A DNA stretch of 64,000 nt from Achromobacter xylosoxidans. GTDB taxonomy: Bacteria; Pseudomonadota; Gammaproteobacteria; Burkholderiales; Burkholderiaceae_B. The position numbers were made by a program, and so were the translations under genes. Positions 41,423 to 51,652 of the stretch are shown piece by piece. Numbering within the stretch: position 1 is the stretch's first letter; each line of letters begins with the position of its first letter. Under the pieces are notes generated by a model, which was not told the origin of the DNA, made no database searches, and worked only from the letters and a program-made list of their open reading frames with translations. The stretch spans positions 744,001 to 808,000 of the forward strand of contig NZ_CP061008.1 of NCBI RefSeq assembly GCF_014490035.1. The letters run 5' to 3'.

Positions 41423-42381
41423 ACAAGGGATTGCGCCGCTGCATGGCGGCTGTGTTGGGTGTAATGCTTCCGGCTGCGGCATGGGCGGGGCCATATCCCG
41501 ACCAGCCCATACGCCTGATCGTGCCGTTCGGCGCGGGCGGCGTGACCGACACCACGGCGCGGGTCTTCGCCGAGGGGCTGACGCGCGAACTGGGCCAGCC
41601 GGTGGTGGTGGAGAACCGCGGCGGCGCGGGCGGTTCCATCGCCGCGGGCGCGGTGGCGAAGTCGCCCGCCGACGGCTACACGCTGCTGGTGATCACCAAC
41701 GGCATGGTCGCGGTCAATCCGTTGATCTACAAGAAGCTGCCCTACGATCCGAACCAGGACTTCACCTACGTCGCCATGCTGGCCAATACGCCCACGGTGC
41801 TGGCCGTGGGCGCGGACAGCCCGTATGCGTCGCTGCCGGAAATCATCAAGGCCGCATCGGCGCAGGCCGACAAGATCGCGTTTTCGACGGCGGGTGAAGG
41901 TTCCGACAACTATCAAGTCCTGGAGCTGCTGCAACAGGCGACCGGAGTGAGGATGCTGCATGTGCCTTACAAGAGCGGATCGGAGTCCATGACGGCGGTG
42001 ATGAGCCGCAACACGGATCTGACGGCCGTTTCCGCCGTCACCGCGGTGGGATTCGTCGAGGCCAAGCAGATTCGGCCCTACGCGGTGACTTCGTCGCGAC
42101 GCCTGGCCAACCTGCCTGACATTCCTACGGTCAAGGAGGTGCTGGGCAAGGACGTGGAAGGCGGATCGCTGTCGGGCATTGCCGTTCCCAAAGGCACGCC
42201 GGCCGATGTGGTTGCGCGCCTGAACACGGCCATCGCCGCGGTGGCAAAAAGCCCGTCTGTGCAGGACAAGATCTACGCGCGCGGCAGCGAACCCGTGGAT
42301 GGATCGCAGGCGGCGTTCGAGCAGCGGGTCGTGGCTGAACAGAAAAAGTGGGCGGGCATTCTTTCGCGACCGGCGCAGTAA
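41419..42381 (+). CDS. Bug/TctC family periplasmic solute-binding protein
   Basis: This 320-residue binding protein has a signal peptide (CMAAVLGVMLPAAAWAG, cleavage near residue 24). Motifs are LIVPFGAGGVTDTTARV, ADGYTLLVITNGMVAVNPL and MLHVPYKSGSE. It overlaps the DapA-like gene by four bases and is a paralogue of the Bug at 38844. The LysR gene at 42395 is convergent and close, and may control this pair. Confidence 0.93.
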   Translation: MNKGLRRCMAAVLGVMLPAAAWAGPYPDQPIRLIVPFGAGGVTDTTARVFAEGLTRELGQPVVVENRGGAGGSIAAGAVAKSPADGYTLLVITNGMVAVNPLIYKKLPYDPNQDFTYVAMLANTPTVLAVGADSPYASLPEIIKAASAQADKIAFSTAGEGSDNYQVLELLQQATGVRMLHVPYKSGSESMTAVMSRNTDLTAVSAVTAVGFVEAKQIRPYAVTSSRRLANLPDIPTVKEVLGKDVEGGSLSGIAVPKGTPADVVARLNTAIAAVAKSPSVQDKIYARGSEPVDGSQAAFEQRVVAEQKKWAGILSRPAQ

Positions 42382-42394
42382 GCCCCGGGGGGCC

Positions 42395-43300
42395 TCAGGC
42401 TGATTGCGCGCCCAGCACCTCGTGGGCCATGTCGATGAACCAGCGGACCGCCGGATTCATGGACTCGGCGGGCGCCGCCAGCGCCATGGCGTAGGTCAAG
42501 GGCGCGCCGGCCACGTCCATGAGGTCCACATAAGCCACGTTGTCGATGGCGATCCGGCGCAGCGCCGCCGGGACGATGGCGACGCCCAGGCCCGCGGCGA
42601 TGAGCGGCAGGCTGATGAGGGCGTGGGACGATTCCTGCAGGACTCGGGGATGGAATCCCGCACGCTGGCAGGCCGCGACGATCTCTCCCGCGAATCCCGG
42701 GCTGTCGGAGTGCGCCAGGGTCACCAGCGTTTCGTCCGCCAGGTCCGAGAGCCTGGCGCTATTCATGCCCGCCATCCGATGGCCGGCAGGCACGGCCAGC
42801 GTCAGCCTCTCCCGCCTCAAGGCCGTGATTGCGATGCCCGGCACCCCGGACGCGGGCGGCACCAGGAATGCCGCGTCCAGCTCGCCGCGCTGCAGTCCCG
42901 CCAGGATGCCGACGGTGCTGCCGCTGGTCAGTCGCAGGCGTATGTGCGGAAAGCGCTGTGCGAATTCGGGCAGGATGCGCGGCAGCAGGTTCAACGCGGC
43001 GCTGGGCACCGCGCATACCCGCAGCGTACCCATGCGTCCTTCGGCCGCATCGCGTGCGGCCTGCAGTGCGGCGTCGGCGCCTTCCAGCAGGCGCTTCGCT
43101 TCGCGCAGAAAGGCGCCGCCAGCGACGGTGAGGCGCACGCCCAGGCGGTCCCGCTCGAAGAGGTCCGCGCCGATCTCGGTTTCGAGCCGCTTGATGGCGA
43201 CGCTGAGCGGAGGCTGGGTCATGTGCAGCCGGGCGGCCGCCTTGCGATAGTTCAATTCCGTGGCCAGAACCACGAACTGCCTGAGCTGCCTGAAATCCAT
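42395..43300 (-). CDS. LysR family transcriptional regulator
   Basis: This 301-residue regulator begins MDFRQLRQFVVLATELNYRK, with helix-turn-helix AAARLHMTQPPLSVAIKRLE near residues 20-40 and a LysR effector domain. It ends 13 bp from the convergent Bug gene. The upstream serC gene is in the same orientation 42 bp away, so read-through is possible. Target is uncertain; CbbR/BenM-like start sequences suggest control of a catabolic operon. Confidence 0.92.
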   Translation of the reverse strand: MDFRQLRQFVVLATELNYRKAAARLHMTQPPLSVAIKRLETEIGADLFERDRLGVRLTVAGGAFLREAKRLLEGADAALQAARDAAEGRMGTLRVCAVPSAALNLLPRILPEFAQRFPHIRLRLTSGSTVGILAGLQRGELDAAFLVPPASGVPGIAITALRRERLTLAVPAGHRMAGMNSARLSDLADETLVTLAHSDSPGFAGEIVAACQRAGFHPRVLQESSHALISLPLIAAGLGVAIVPAALRRIAIDNVAYVDLMDVAGAPLTYAMALAAPAESMNPAVRWFIDMAHEVLGAQSA

Positions 43301-43342
43301 GCCGGTCTTCCCGTGTCTTTTTTTAGGGCTGCCGCGCCGGCT

Positions 43343-44425
43343 TCAGCCTCGCGTGCGCTGGAAGTCCGTCATGAAATCGGCCAGCGCGGCCGCCGCCGGC
43401 AGGTCGACCGCGTTGTAGAGACTGGCTCGGACGCCGCCGGTGTGGGAGTGTCCCTTCAACCCCATCAGCCCGGCGCTCTCGGCCTGGCGCAGAAACAGGG
43501 GCTCCAGGGTGGAATCGGCCAGGAAGAACGGCACGTTGTTGATGGACCGGAATTCCGGCCGGACCTTGTTGAGGTAGAAGCCGCCGCTGGCGTCGATGGC
43601 GCGGTACAGCAGCCCGGCCTTGGCCTGGTTGGCCTGATGGATGCGTTCCATGCCGCCGGTCCGGCGGATCCAACGCAGCGTCAGCCCGGTCAGATACCAG
43701 GAGAAGGTGGCGGGCGTGTTGAGCATCGAGTCCGCCCGCGCGGCGTGCGCATAGTTCAGCACATCGGGCGTAATGGGCAGCGCGCCGTCCAGCAAGGCTT
43801 CGTCCACCACCACGACCGTGACGCCCGCCGGCCCCATGTTTTTCTGCGCGGCGGCGTAGATGAGACCATGCCGGGACACGTCAATCGGCTTGGACAGCAG
43901 GCTGGAGCAGGCATCGCACACCAGCGGGACGGATGCGTCCGGCGCGGCCTGGAACTGCACGCCATGCACCGTCTCGTTCTCCGTGTAGTGCAGATAGGCC
44001 GCGTCGGCGTCAAGCCGCCATTCGCCGGGCGCGGGGATGCGGTCGAAGTCCGATGGCTCGCTGCTGGCCGCGACGCGGACCTTGCAGTAGCGCCGCGCCG
44101 CCTCGATGGCCTTGCCGGACCAGAGTCCAGTGTGCAGATAGTCCGCCGACGCCTTGCCGCGCAGCAGGTTCATCGGCACCTGCGAGAACTGCAGCGAAGC
44201 TCCGCCTTGCAGGAACAGCACCTTGTAGCGGTCGGGGATTTGCAGGATGGCCCGCAGGTCCAATTCCGCCTGGCGCGCGATATCGATGAACACGCGCGAG
44301 CGGTGGCTGATTTCCATCACCGACATGCCGGTGCCCGCGAAATCGAAGAACTCTTCGTGCGCTTCCTGCAGCACTTCCAGCGGCAGCGCCGCCGGACCTG
44401 CGCTGAAGTTGTATGACCTTGCCAT
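43343..44425 (-). CDS. serC: Phosphoserine aminotransferase
   Basis: This PLP enzyme of 360 residues from ATG 44425 begins MARSYNFSAGPAALPLEVLQ, the standard SerC start. Other landmarks are FLQGGASLQFSQVPMNL, the PLP lysine in YAAAQKNMGPAGVTVV, and GVRASLYNAV near the C-terminus. It transfers an amino group between glutamate and 3-phosphohydroxypyruvate. It is not in the usual serC-pheA-aroA cluster, so it may be a second copy. It is divergent from a MocR regulator and near a serine hydroxymethyltransferase gene. Confidence 0.93.
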   Translation of the reverse strand: MARSYNFSAGPAALPLEVLQEAHEEFFDFAGTGMSVMEISHRSRVFIDIARQAELDLRAILQIPDRYKVLFLQGGASLQFSQVPMNLLRGKASADYLHTGLWSGKAIEAARRYCKVRVAASSEPSDFDRIPAPGEWRLDADAAYLHYTENETVHGVQFQAAPDASVPLVCDACSSLLSKPIDVSRHGLIYAAAQKNMGPAGVTVVVVDEALLDGALPITPDVLNYAHAARADSMLNTPATFSWYLTGLTLRWIRRTGGMERIHQANQAKAGLLYRAIDASGGFYLNKVRPEFRSINNVPFFLADSTLEPLFLRQAESAGLMGLKGHSHTGGVRASLYNAVDLPAAAALADFMTDFQRTRG

Positions 44426-44556
44426 GTTTCCCGATCCTGCCCCGCCTGGCGCGGGCTCCTGCATGGTTGCGCCCGCGGTTGCCGTGGCGAAGGGGTGAGT
44501 CTACGGATAGAATGGCCGGCCCGGACAGGCCAGTTTTCTTCTTGTGAGCAGACCGC

Positions 44557-46050
44557 ATGCCTAAGACCTTCGAGCTGGATACGCTGAAGATGCGCATGAA
44601 CGATGCGGAGCTCCAGCGCCTGGAGCTGCATCAGAGGATCCAGCGGGCGCTGCGCGCCCTGATCCTGGACGGCGCGCTGGAGCCGGGCCTCAGGCTGCCC
44701 GCGACCCGCGGATTGGCCAAATCGCTGGGGGTGGCGCGCGATACGGTGGAGAACGCCTATGTGCAGTTGCATCGCGACGGCTACATCGTGCGGCGCGAGG
44801 GCTCGGGCAGCTACGTGTCGCAGACCGTGAGCACCGAACTGCGCGGCGCCGCGCGCAGGCGTGCGAAGTTGGATGGCAAGCTGGGCGCGCTACCGCCTGG
44901 GGCGGGGCTGAGCCGGCGCGGGCGCATGATCCTGGACAGCGGCGGTGTGGCGGACCAGCAGGTCATCAAGGCGTTCGCCACGGGCCTGCCGGAAACCCGC
45001 ACCTTTCCCACCGACGTTTGGGAACGGTTGCAGCGCCAGGTCCTGAAGGACTACCGCAGCCATGTGCTGCTGCATGGCGACCCGCAGGGCGCCGAGCCCT
45101 TGCGCCGCGCCATCGCCGCCTACCTGAACCTGGAGCGCGGGGCCAAGGTCTTGCCCGAGCAGGTGCTGGTGTTGAGCAGCACCCGCCAGGCCCTGTTCCT
45201 GTGCGCGCAATTGCTGGCGGACGCCGGCAAGCCCATCCTGATGGAAAACCCCGGCTACTTCGGCGCCCGCAAGGCCTTCGAATCCGCGGAAACGCGCATC
45301 GTGCCCATTGACGTCGACGCGCAGGGCATACGCATGGACCTGCTGCGCGCGGACCGCAGCGGCGCCAACTGCGTGTACGTGACGCCGTCGCACCAATACC
45401 CCACCGGTGTAACGTTGTCGCTTGAGCGCAGGCTGGATCTGATCGGCTGGGCGGCGGAACACGGCAAGTGGATCATCGAGGACGACTACGACAGCGAATT
45501 CCACTACGACGGCCTGCCTACAGCCTGCGTGCAGGGGCTGGACATGCACCAGCGCACCCTCTACCTGGGTACGTTCAGCAAGACGCTGTATCCGGGCCTC
45601 AGGATGGGATACATGGCGCTGCCGCCCGGCCTGGTCGATGCCTTTGCCCGCGCGCGCAGCATCATGGACGGGCATACGCCGCAGATCCTGCAGCTGACGC
45701 TGGCGCGCTTCATGGACGACGGCCATTACAACTCGCACGTGCGGGCCATGCGAAAACTGTACGCGGGACGGCGGCAGGTGTTGCTGGAGTCGCTGGGCAA
45801 GCAGCTCGGCGGAGTCGTGCAGGCCTACAGGCCTCCCGGAGGGTTGCAGATTCCATGCCTGCTCGAGCGCGGATGGTCCGAGGAACAGACCATCCGCCAG
45901 GCCGAGGCCGCAGGCCTGCGGCTGCCCGGACTGAGCCGGCTCTATGCGGGCGATCACAAGCAGCAGGGCTGGCTGCTGGGCTATGCCTCGCTGACGGCCT
46001 ACGAGATCGAAGCCGCGGTGCTGCGGCTGTCGAATGCACTGAAGCGCTAG
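44557..46050 (+). CDS. MocR-type regulator (GntR plus aminotransferase-like domain)
   Basis: This 497-residue protein has a GntR winged helix (residues 20-90, RLPATRGLAKSLGVARDTVENAY) fused to an aminotransferase-like domain. The PLP lysine is in YLGTFSKTLYPGLRMGYM. It is divergent from serC and convergent with glyA. It is of the PdxR-like long type rather than the shorter MocR at 27648. It may coordinate serine/glycine genes here, but no clear operator was found. Confidence 0.92.
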   Translation: MPKTFELDTLKMRMNDAELQRLELHQRIQRALRALILDGALEPGLRLPATRGLAKSLGVARDTVENAYVQLHRDGYIVRREGSGSYVSQTVSTELRGAARRRAKLDGKLGALPPGAGLSRRGRMILDSGGVADQQVIKAFATGLPETRTFPTDVWERLQRQVLKDYRSHVLLHGDPQGAEPLRRAIAAYLNLERGAKVLPEQVLVLSSTRQALFLCAQLLADAGKPILMENPGYFGARKAFESAETRIVPIDVDAQGIRMDLLRADRSGANCVYVTPSHQYPTGVTLSLERRLDLIGWAAEHGKWIIEDDYDSEFHYDGLPTACVQGLDMHQRTLYLGTFSKTLYPGLRMGYMALPPGLVDAFARARSIMDGHTPQILQLTLARFMDDGHYNSHVRAMRKLYAGRRQVLLESLGKQLGGVVQAYRPPGGLQIPCLLERGWSEEQTIRQAEAAGLRLPGLSRLYAGDHKQQGWLLGYASLTAYEIEAAVLRLSNALKR

Positions 46051-46056
46051 GGCGCT

Positions 46057-47355
46057 TCAGTACGGCAGCGGGAAGCGCCTGGCCAGCCCGGCCACGCCTT
46101 CGCGGATGGCGCTTTCCGTGCGGGCGTCGACGGCCCCGGCGCGTACGCCGCCCAGCAAGGCCAGGATCATGTCGCCGATTTCCTGGAATTCGGCGGGCCC
46201 CATGCCGCGCGACGTGCAGGCGGCGCTGCCCACGCGTATGCCGGAGGTGACGGCAGGCTTGGCGGCATCGTTGGGGACGGCGTTCTTGTTCAAGGTGATG
46301 CCAACCTGTTCCAGCGCTTGCTCCGCGGTATTGCCGGCCAACCCCCAGGGCCGCAGATCGACCACGCCCAGATGGCAGTCCGTGCCGCCAGACACGATGG
46401 ACAGGCCGCCTTCGGCCAGCCGGCGGCACAGAACGCGCGCATTCTCGACCACGGCGTGGGCGTAGGTGCGGAAGGCGGGCTGCAGCGCTTCACCCAGGGC
46501 CACGGCCTTGGCGGCGATGATGTGCATCAGCGGACCGCCCTGCAGGCCCGGGAATACGGCCGCATCGATCTTGCGGGCGAGCTCGCTGTCGTTGGTCAGG
46601 ATCATGCCGCCGCGCGGACCGCGCAAGGTCTTGTGGGTGGTGGTGGTCGTGACGTGCGCATGCGGCACCGGCGAGGGATACGCGCCGGCCGCGGCCAGGC
46701 CGGCGAAATGGGCCATGTCCGCCATGAAGATCGCGCCCACCTCATCGGCAATGGCGCGAAAGCGTGCGAAGTCCAGCGTGCGCGAGTAGGCCGAGCCGCC
46801 GGCGATGATGAGCTTGGGTCTTTCCTGGCGCGCGATGCGCTCGACCTCGTCCATGTCCACCCGGTGCGTGGCGGGATCGACGCTGTAGCTCAGCGCCTGC
46901 AGCCAGCGTCCCGACATGTTGACCTTGGAGCCATGGGTCAGGTGTCCGCCCGCCTTCAGGTCCAGGCCCAGGATCTTGTCGCCGGGCGCCAGCAGCGCCA
47001 GGTAGACCGCCTGGTTGGCTTGGCTGCCGGAGTGGGGCTGTACGTTGGCGTAGCGGGCGCCGAACAGACGCGTGGCGCGCTCGATTGCGATTTCCTCGGC
47101 CACGTCGGCGTTGACGCAGCCGCCGTAATAGCGGCGGCCGGGGTAGCCTTCGGCGTACTTGTTCGTCAGCACGGAGCCCTGGACTTCCAGCACCGCGCGG
47201 CTGACGAAGTTCTCGGAGGCGATGAGTTCTATCGAGTGCCTCTGCCGGCGCCGTTCGGCGTCGATGGCGCCCCAGATGCCGGGATCGGCCTGCGCCAGGG
47301 GCTGGGCGTTGACACTAGGCAGCGCGAGGCTGTCGGGAAGATCGGTGTTCGTCAC
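46057..47355 (-). CDS. glyA: Serine hydroxymethyltransferase
   Basis: This PLP enzyme of 432 residues interconverts serine and glycine with tetrahydrofolate. [20 protein letters not shown] is the N-terminal landmark, and [14 protein letters not shown] carries the PLP lysine. The start is GTG 47355 with AGGA six bases before; the longer open frame upstream is a shadow of the transporter gene. It is followed by the BenE-like transporter upstream in the same orientation (38-bp gap), so the two probably form an operon. It may be a paralogue of a housekeeping glyA elsewhere. Confidence 0.95.
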   Translation of the reverse strand: MTNTDLPDSLALPSVNAQPLAQADPGIWGAIDAERRRQRHSIELIASENFVSRAVLEVQGSVLTNKYAEGYPGRRYYGGCVNADVAEEIAIERATRLFGARYANVQPHSGSQANQAVYLALLAPGDKILGLDLKAGGHLTHGSKVNMSGRWLQALSYSVDPATHRVDMDEVERIARQERPKLIIAGGSAYSRTLDFARFRAIADEVGAIFMADMAHFAGLAAAGAYPSPVPHAHVTTTTTHKTLRGPRGGMILTNDSELARKIDAAVFPGLQGGPLMHIIAAKAVALGEALQPAFRTYAHAVVENARVLCRRLAEGGLSIVSGGTDCHLGVVDLRPWGLAGNTAEQALEQVGITLNKNAVPNDAAKPAVTSGIRVGSAACTSRGMGPAEFQEIGDMILALLGGVRAGAVDARTESAIREGVAGLARRFPLPY

Positions 47356-47393
47356 GGTGGTTCCTGTTTCGATTGGCAAGTGGCGACGGGAGG

Positions 47394-48593
47394 TCAAGAA
47401 TTGGCGGCCAGCGCTCGCTGGCCCCCATGGATCAGCAGGTGCGCGGTCAGGCCGGCGACCAGGCCCCAGAACGCGCCGCCCACGCCCAGCAGCGTGACGT
47501 TGGCGGCAGTGGCCAGAAAGGTGATGAGCGCGGTTTCGCGGGTGCGGGCGTCGGCCATGGCGTTGGCCAGGCTGCCGCCGATCGCGCCCAGCAGGGCAAG
47601 GCCGGCCAGCGTGGTGATGAACGCCTTGGGCAGCACCATGAACAAGGTCGCCAGCGTGACGCCGAAGGTGCCCACCAGGATGTAGAACACGCCGCAGGCC
47701 AGGCCCGCGAGGTAACGCTTGGCCGGATCCGGATGCGCATCCCGGCCGGTGCAGATCGCGGCGGTGATCGCCGCGACGTTGAAGGCGTGCGCGCCGAAGG
47801 GCGCCATGATGAGCGAGCCCAGGCCCGTGACGGTGAGGATGGGATTCGCGCTGGTCTGGTAGCCGTCGTTGCGCAACACCAGCATGCCGGGCATGTATTG
47901 CCCTGTCAGCGTGATGATGAAAAGCGGCAAGGCGACGCCCAGCAGCGCCTGCAGCGAGAACCGCGGCATCTCGAATACCGGCGCGGCCAGACTGAGGTGG
48001 ACCGCCGAGAAGTCGATGCGGCCTTGCGCGATGAGCAGTCCCAGGCCGATGACCAGGATGCCGACCACCGCGAAGCGCGAGGTGTAGCGCTTGAGCAGGG
48101 CGTAGGAGATGACCAGCACGATCACCAGCAGCGGATCGGCGCTGGCCCCGCCGAAGGCATTGACGCCGAATTGCAGCAGGATGCCGGCCAGCAGGCCGGC
48201 GGCGATGCCGCCCGGAATCATGCGCACCAGCTTCTCGAATGCGCCGGACAGGCCGAGCACGATGAAGCCCAGCGCCGACAGGATGTAGGCGCCGATGACC
48301 TCGCCGTAGGGCGTGAACGGCATCACGGTCGCCAGGAACGCCACGCCGGGCGTGGACCAGGCCGTGATGACGGGCGCCTTGTAGCGCCAGCTCAGCAGCG
48401 CGCCGGTGATGCCGACGCCGATGGAAACCGCCCACACCCAGGACGCGGTCTGGGCCGGCGTCAGCCTGGCCAGCTCCGCCGCCTGGAACACCAGCACGAA
48501 GGTGCCACCGTAGTTCACCAGCACCGAGATCAGGGCTGCGACGGTGGGGGAAAAGAAATCGGCGGGTCTAAGGCCAGCCGGTGATGCGTTCAT
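47394..48593 (-). CDS. BenE-family membrane transporter
   Basis: This 399-residue integral membrane protein has about 11-12 hydrophobic segments. [14 protein letters not shown] and [18 protein letters not shown] are characteristic of the benzoate:H+ symporter BenE family. No aromatic-degradation genes are adjacent, so benzoate is not supported as the substrate here. It starts ATG 48593 and runs into glyA. Transport of a compound feeding serine/glycine metabolism is a guess. Confidence 0.9.
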   Translation of the reverse strand: MNASPAGLRPADFFSPTVAALISVLVNYGGTFVLVFQAAELARLTPAQTASWVWAVSIGVGITGALLSWRYKAPVITAWSTPGVAFLATVMPFTPYGEVIGAYILSALGFIVLGLSGAFEKLVRMIPGGIAAGLLAGILLQFGVNAFGGASADPLLVIVLVISYALLKRYTSRFAVVGILVIGLGLLIAQGRIDFSAVHLSLAAPVFEMPRFSLQALLGVALPLFIITLTGQYMPGMLVLRNDGYQTSANPILTVTGLGSLIMAPFGAHAFNVAAITAAICTGRDAHPDPAKRYLAGLACGVFYILVGTFGVTLATLFMVLPKAFITTLAGLALLGAIGGSLANAMADARTRETALITFLATAANVTLLGVGGAFWGLVAGLTAHLLIHGGQRALAANS

Positions 48594-48749
48594 GGTTCAC
48601 TCCGCGTTCGTGGTGGGGCCAGGCCGCGTGGCGGCCGGGCTTGAACGGGGAGTCTAGGGTGCTGGCGGTATGTCGATACCTGCCACATTCAGGAAAGTGA
48701 GCAGACCGCTTTCTGACGGGAACAGCGCTGCGCGGAATGCGGGACAGGA

Positions 48750-49610
48750 TCAGCGCCAGGCTTGCCGCAGGGCTTGCGCGATCGCCGATGCCTGGCGCAG
48801 CCCGGCCTCGGCGGCGTCGGCGCGCCGCGCAGGGTCCAGCACGTTGTCGCCGATGGCCTGTACGCTGGCCGCGTCGGGCAGCACGGCGTGGACCAGGCTG
48901 CCGGCCTCGCACAGGGTCTGCAGTTCGCGCCGCAGATGGCCGCTGACAGGATTTCCTTCCCGATAACCCAGCGGCGCCAGCACCACGACCTGCTGGTAGC
49001 CGGCCGCCATATCGGCATTGGTCATGGAACGGATGCCGCCGTCCATGTAGGTCGCGCCGCCGATGGGCACGGCTGGCCAGGCGCCCGGCACGGCGCAGCT
49101 GGCGGCGATGGCATCGATGAAATCGACCTGGTCGGCGGCGCTGAAACTGCGCCCTTCGCCGGTGGCCGTGTCGACCGCGACCACCAGCAATGGACGGGAG
49201 GGCCAGTTGCTTGCGCCCAGACGGGAGGCGATGATGGCGCGGCGTTCTGCCAGTGTGGGCGTGGCGGAGCGCCGCGCATAGGCGCCGATGCGCCGGCGCG
49301 CCTGCCCCAGGTCAGCGCCCACTTTGCCGTACAGCTCGCGGTTCTTGTCGTCAGCCGCCTGTTGCGAGTACGGACGGTATTGTTCGGCGCCTGTCCCGCA
49401 CAGCTGCGTCGCCAGCAGCTGCATGGGCGGGACGCCCAGCGCCAGTTGCGCGCCGGCGACGGAACCGGCGGAGCAACCGATGAACAAGTCCGCGCAGCAG
49501 AGGTCGACGTCGTGGCGCTCCAGGCCCGCCAGAATGCCGATCTCCCAGGCCAGCCCTGTCACGCCGCCGCAGCCCAGCACCAGGCAACGCTTCTTCTGCG
49601 CTTGTGGCAT
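48750..49610 (-). CDS. Patatin-like phospholipase/esterase
   Basis: This patatin-fold hydrolase has 286 residues. The oxyanion-hole segment is LGCGGVTGLAWEIGI near residue 12, the nucleophile elbow is FIGCSAGSVAGAQ (GxSxG, Ser near 47), and the dyad Asp is in YMDGGIRS near 195. Its ATG immediately follows the BVMO stop codon (TGAATG), showing translational coupling. An esterase directly after a Baeyer-Villiger monooxygenase would cleave the ester or lactone product, so a joint pathway role is likely (inference). No signal peptide. Confidence 0.9.
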   Translation of the reverse strand: MPQAQKKRCLVLGCGGVTGLAWEIGILAGLERHDVDLCCADLFIGCSAGSVAGAQLALGVPPMQLLATQLCGTGAEQYRPYSQQAADDKNRELYGKVGADLGQARRRIGAYARRSATPTLAERRAIIASRLGASNWPSRPLLVVAVDTATGEGRSFSAADQVDFIDAIAASCAVPGAWPAVPIGGATYMDGGIRSMTNADMAAGYQQVVVLAPLGYREGNPVSGHLRRELQTLCEAGSLVHAVLPDAASVQAIGDNVLDPARRADAAEAGLRQASAIAQALRQAWR

Positions 49611-51608
49611 TCAGGCAATCTCGACGCGGTCGGATGCGGACGGCTTGGCTTCGCCCACGCGAGACGCCGGGCGGTAGTGGTAGTCGCCCATGTCCGTCTT
49701 GCGCAGCATGTGCCAGTAGTCGTCGTTGCGGAACGGGGTGGGCGCCACCACCTTGCCATGCGCGTTGCGATACCAGTTGCTCATGCCTTTGTGGGTCCAG
49801 ATCATGCGGTCGTGGGCGGCCTGGACGCGGGCGTTATAGGCGTCGTGCCTGTCCCTGCGGACTTCAATCTCGAAGCGTCCGCCGGCCTTGTCCAGTCCTT
49901 GCTGCAATAGGCCCATGACATAGCGCACCTGGGTCTCCAGCAGGGCGACGACGCTGCCGCCATGGCCCAGGGCGGTGTTGGGACCGGCCAGGATGAACAG
50001 GTTGGGAAAGCCGGGCGCCGCGACTCCCATGAAGGCCTCGGCTCCCTTTTCGTCCCAGGCCTCGCGGATCGAGCGTCCGCCGCGGCCATAGAGCTTGAAC
50101 GAGGACAGCAGATTGATCGCGTCGAAACCGGTGGCGACCACCAGCACGTCCAGTTCGTGCGCCTGGCCGTTGTCGCTCACCACTGCGTTTTCCGTGACCC
50201 GCGCGATGCCGCCAGTGACCAACTCGACATGGTCCCGCGCCATGGTTCGGAACCAGCCGTTGTCCATCAGCATGCGTTTGCCGAAGGGCGGGTAGTCGGG
50301 CAGAACGTCGGGCAGCAGATCCTGGCGTTCGCCGAGTTCCGCCTTGATGTAGCTGGTGAAGTGTTCGCGGTGCTTGTCGTTGATCTCATTGATGGCGCGC
50401 TCGGGGTGCGGCCATTGCGGATCGATTTGCAGCGTCGCGTGGACCCGGTCGTTGAAGATCCAGGCCAGGCGTTGGCGATACCACTCCTGGTAATACGGTA
50501 CCTCGCGCAGCAGGAAGCGGACGTCCTCTGGCACGGGCTTCTGGAATTTCTCGAACGGCGCGGCCCATTGCTTGGAGCGCTGGAACACGGTCAGGGAGCG
50601 GACCTGGTCGGCGATGGCGGGCACGACCTGCATGGAGCTGGCGCCGTTGCCGATGATGCCCACGTTCTTGCCGCGCAGGTCCAGGCCTTCCGGCCAGTTC
50701 GCCGTATGGAAGCAGGGGCCCTTGAAACTCTCCAGGCCGGGTATGGGGGGCAGCTTGGGTACGTTCAACAGACCGACCGCGCTGATGACGATGTCCGCCA
50801 CATAGTCCTGGACCTGGCCGTCCTGCCCGACCGTGCGTACGTTCCAACACAGTGCGGCTTCGTCGTAGCGGGCGGACTCCACGCGCGTGTTGAAGCGGAT
50901 GTTGGAGCGCACGCCATGCTGGTCGGCGACGCTTTCGAAATAGCCCTGGATCTCGCCTTGCAGGGCGAAGTAGCGCGACCAGTCGTGCTTGGCGAACGAG
51001 TACGAGTAGATGTGGTTGGGGGTGTCCACGCCCGCGCCGGGGTAGCGGTTCTCGTACCAGGTGCCGCCGACTTCGGCGTTCTTCTCGATCACGACATAAG
51101 GAATGCCCGCGCCTTGCAGGCGGATCGCGGCGCACAGGCCGGCCACGCCGGCGCCGATGACCAGGACCCGATAGCCTCGCGGCACCCGGAACGCATTGCG
51201 TTGCTCCAGCGCGAAGTCCGGATCCAGTCCCAGCCAGGCGGCGATCATGGGGCCGTACGAGTCGGGAACGGTTTCCCCGATGCTGGTGCGCAGCATCGCG
51301 ACCAGCTGTTCGTGCGTGGGGGCGGGCAGTCTGGGCGGGTGGCCGCTGCGGCTGCGCAGGATGGCCGAGTACGCGGCTTCACGGATTTCCTCCTGCACGG
51401 CTTGCGGCAGCCCGCCGGGGTCGTTGTCTTCGAGGCCACGGATGCGCGAACACTGGTAGCGTTCGGACAGCCACTGCGTGTCGCCCGTCAGGTGCACCAG
51501 CACCATGAGCAAGGTGGGGATGTTGGCGCTGGCCAGCGCGCGCTTGAGCGTGGCCTCCCACACGTCGTTGCCGAGCGGTTTTGCCGGGGCCGGAGTATCG
51601 CGATGCAT
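49611..51608 (-). CDS. Baeyer-Villiger flavin monooxygenase
   Basis: This FAD/NADPH monooxygenase has 665 residues from ATG 51608. The FAD motif is VIGAGVAGLCAAIRLQGAG near residue 145, followed by GGTWYENRYPGAGVDTP. The BVMO fingerprint FKGPCFHTANWPEG (FxGxxxHxxxWP) lies near 310, and the NADPH motif is GIIGNGASSMQ. The roughly 130-residue N-terminal extension is typical of long BVMOs acting on bulky ketones. It inserts oxygen next to a carbonyl to give an ester or lactone. It is in the five-gene operon between Bug and patatin genes. Confidence 0.93.
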   Translation of the reverse strand: MHRDTPAPAKPLGNDVWEATLKRALASANIPTLLMVLVHLTGDTQWLSERYQCSRIRGLEDNDPGGLPQAVQEEIREAAYSAILRSRSGHPPRLPAPTHEQLVAMLRTSIGETVPDSYGPMIAAWLGLDPDFALEQRNAFRVPRGYRVLVIGAGVAGLCAAIRLQGAGIPYVVIEKNAEVGGTWYENRYPGAGVDTPNHIYSYSFAKHDWSRYFALQGEIQGYFESVADQHGVRSNIRFNTRVESARYDEAALCWNVRTVGQDGQVQDYVADIVISAVGLLNVPKLPPIPGLESFKGPCFHTANWPEGLDLRGKNVGIIGNGASSMQVVPAIADQVRSLTVFQRSKQWAAPFEKFQKPVPEDVRFLLREVPYYQEWYRQRLAWIFNDRVHATLQIDPQWPHPERAINEINDKHREHFTSYIKAELGERQDLLPDVLPDYPPFGKRMLMDNGWFRTMARDHVELVTGGIARVTENAVVSDNGQAHELDVLVVATGFDAINLLSSFKLYGRGGRSIREAWDEKGAEAFMGVAAPGFPNLFILAGPNTALGHGGSVVALLETQVRYVMGLLQQGLDKAGGRFEIEVRRDRHDAYNARVQAAHDRMIWTHKGMSNWYRNAHGKVVAPTPFRNDDYWHMLRKTDMGDYHYRPASRVGEAKPSASDRVEIA

Positions 51609-51652
51609 GTAAGGGTCCTTCCTGGAATGGCGTGGGGGTTGGGGGTGTCGGC

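Noticed and set aside
42404..44416. A 670-codon open frame on the plus strand
   Set aside because: It is antisense to the LysR and SerC genes, which have complete family motifs.
47394..48593. Transporter considered as part of a benzoate degradation cluster
   Set aside because: No ben or cat genes lie nearby, so BenE-family membership alone does not support benzoate as substrate.
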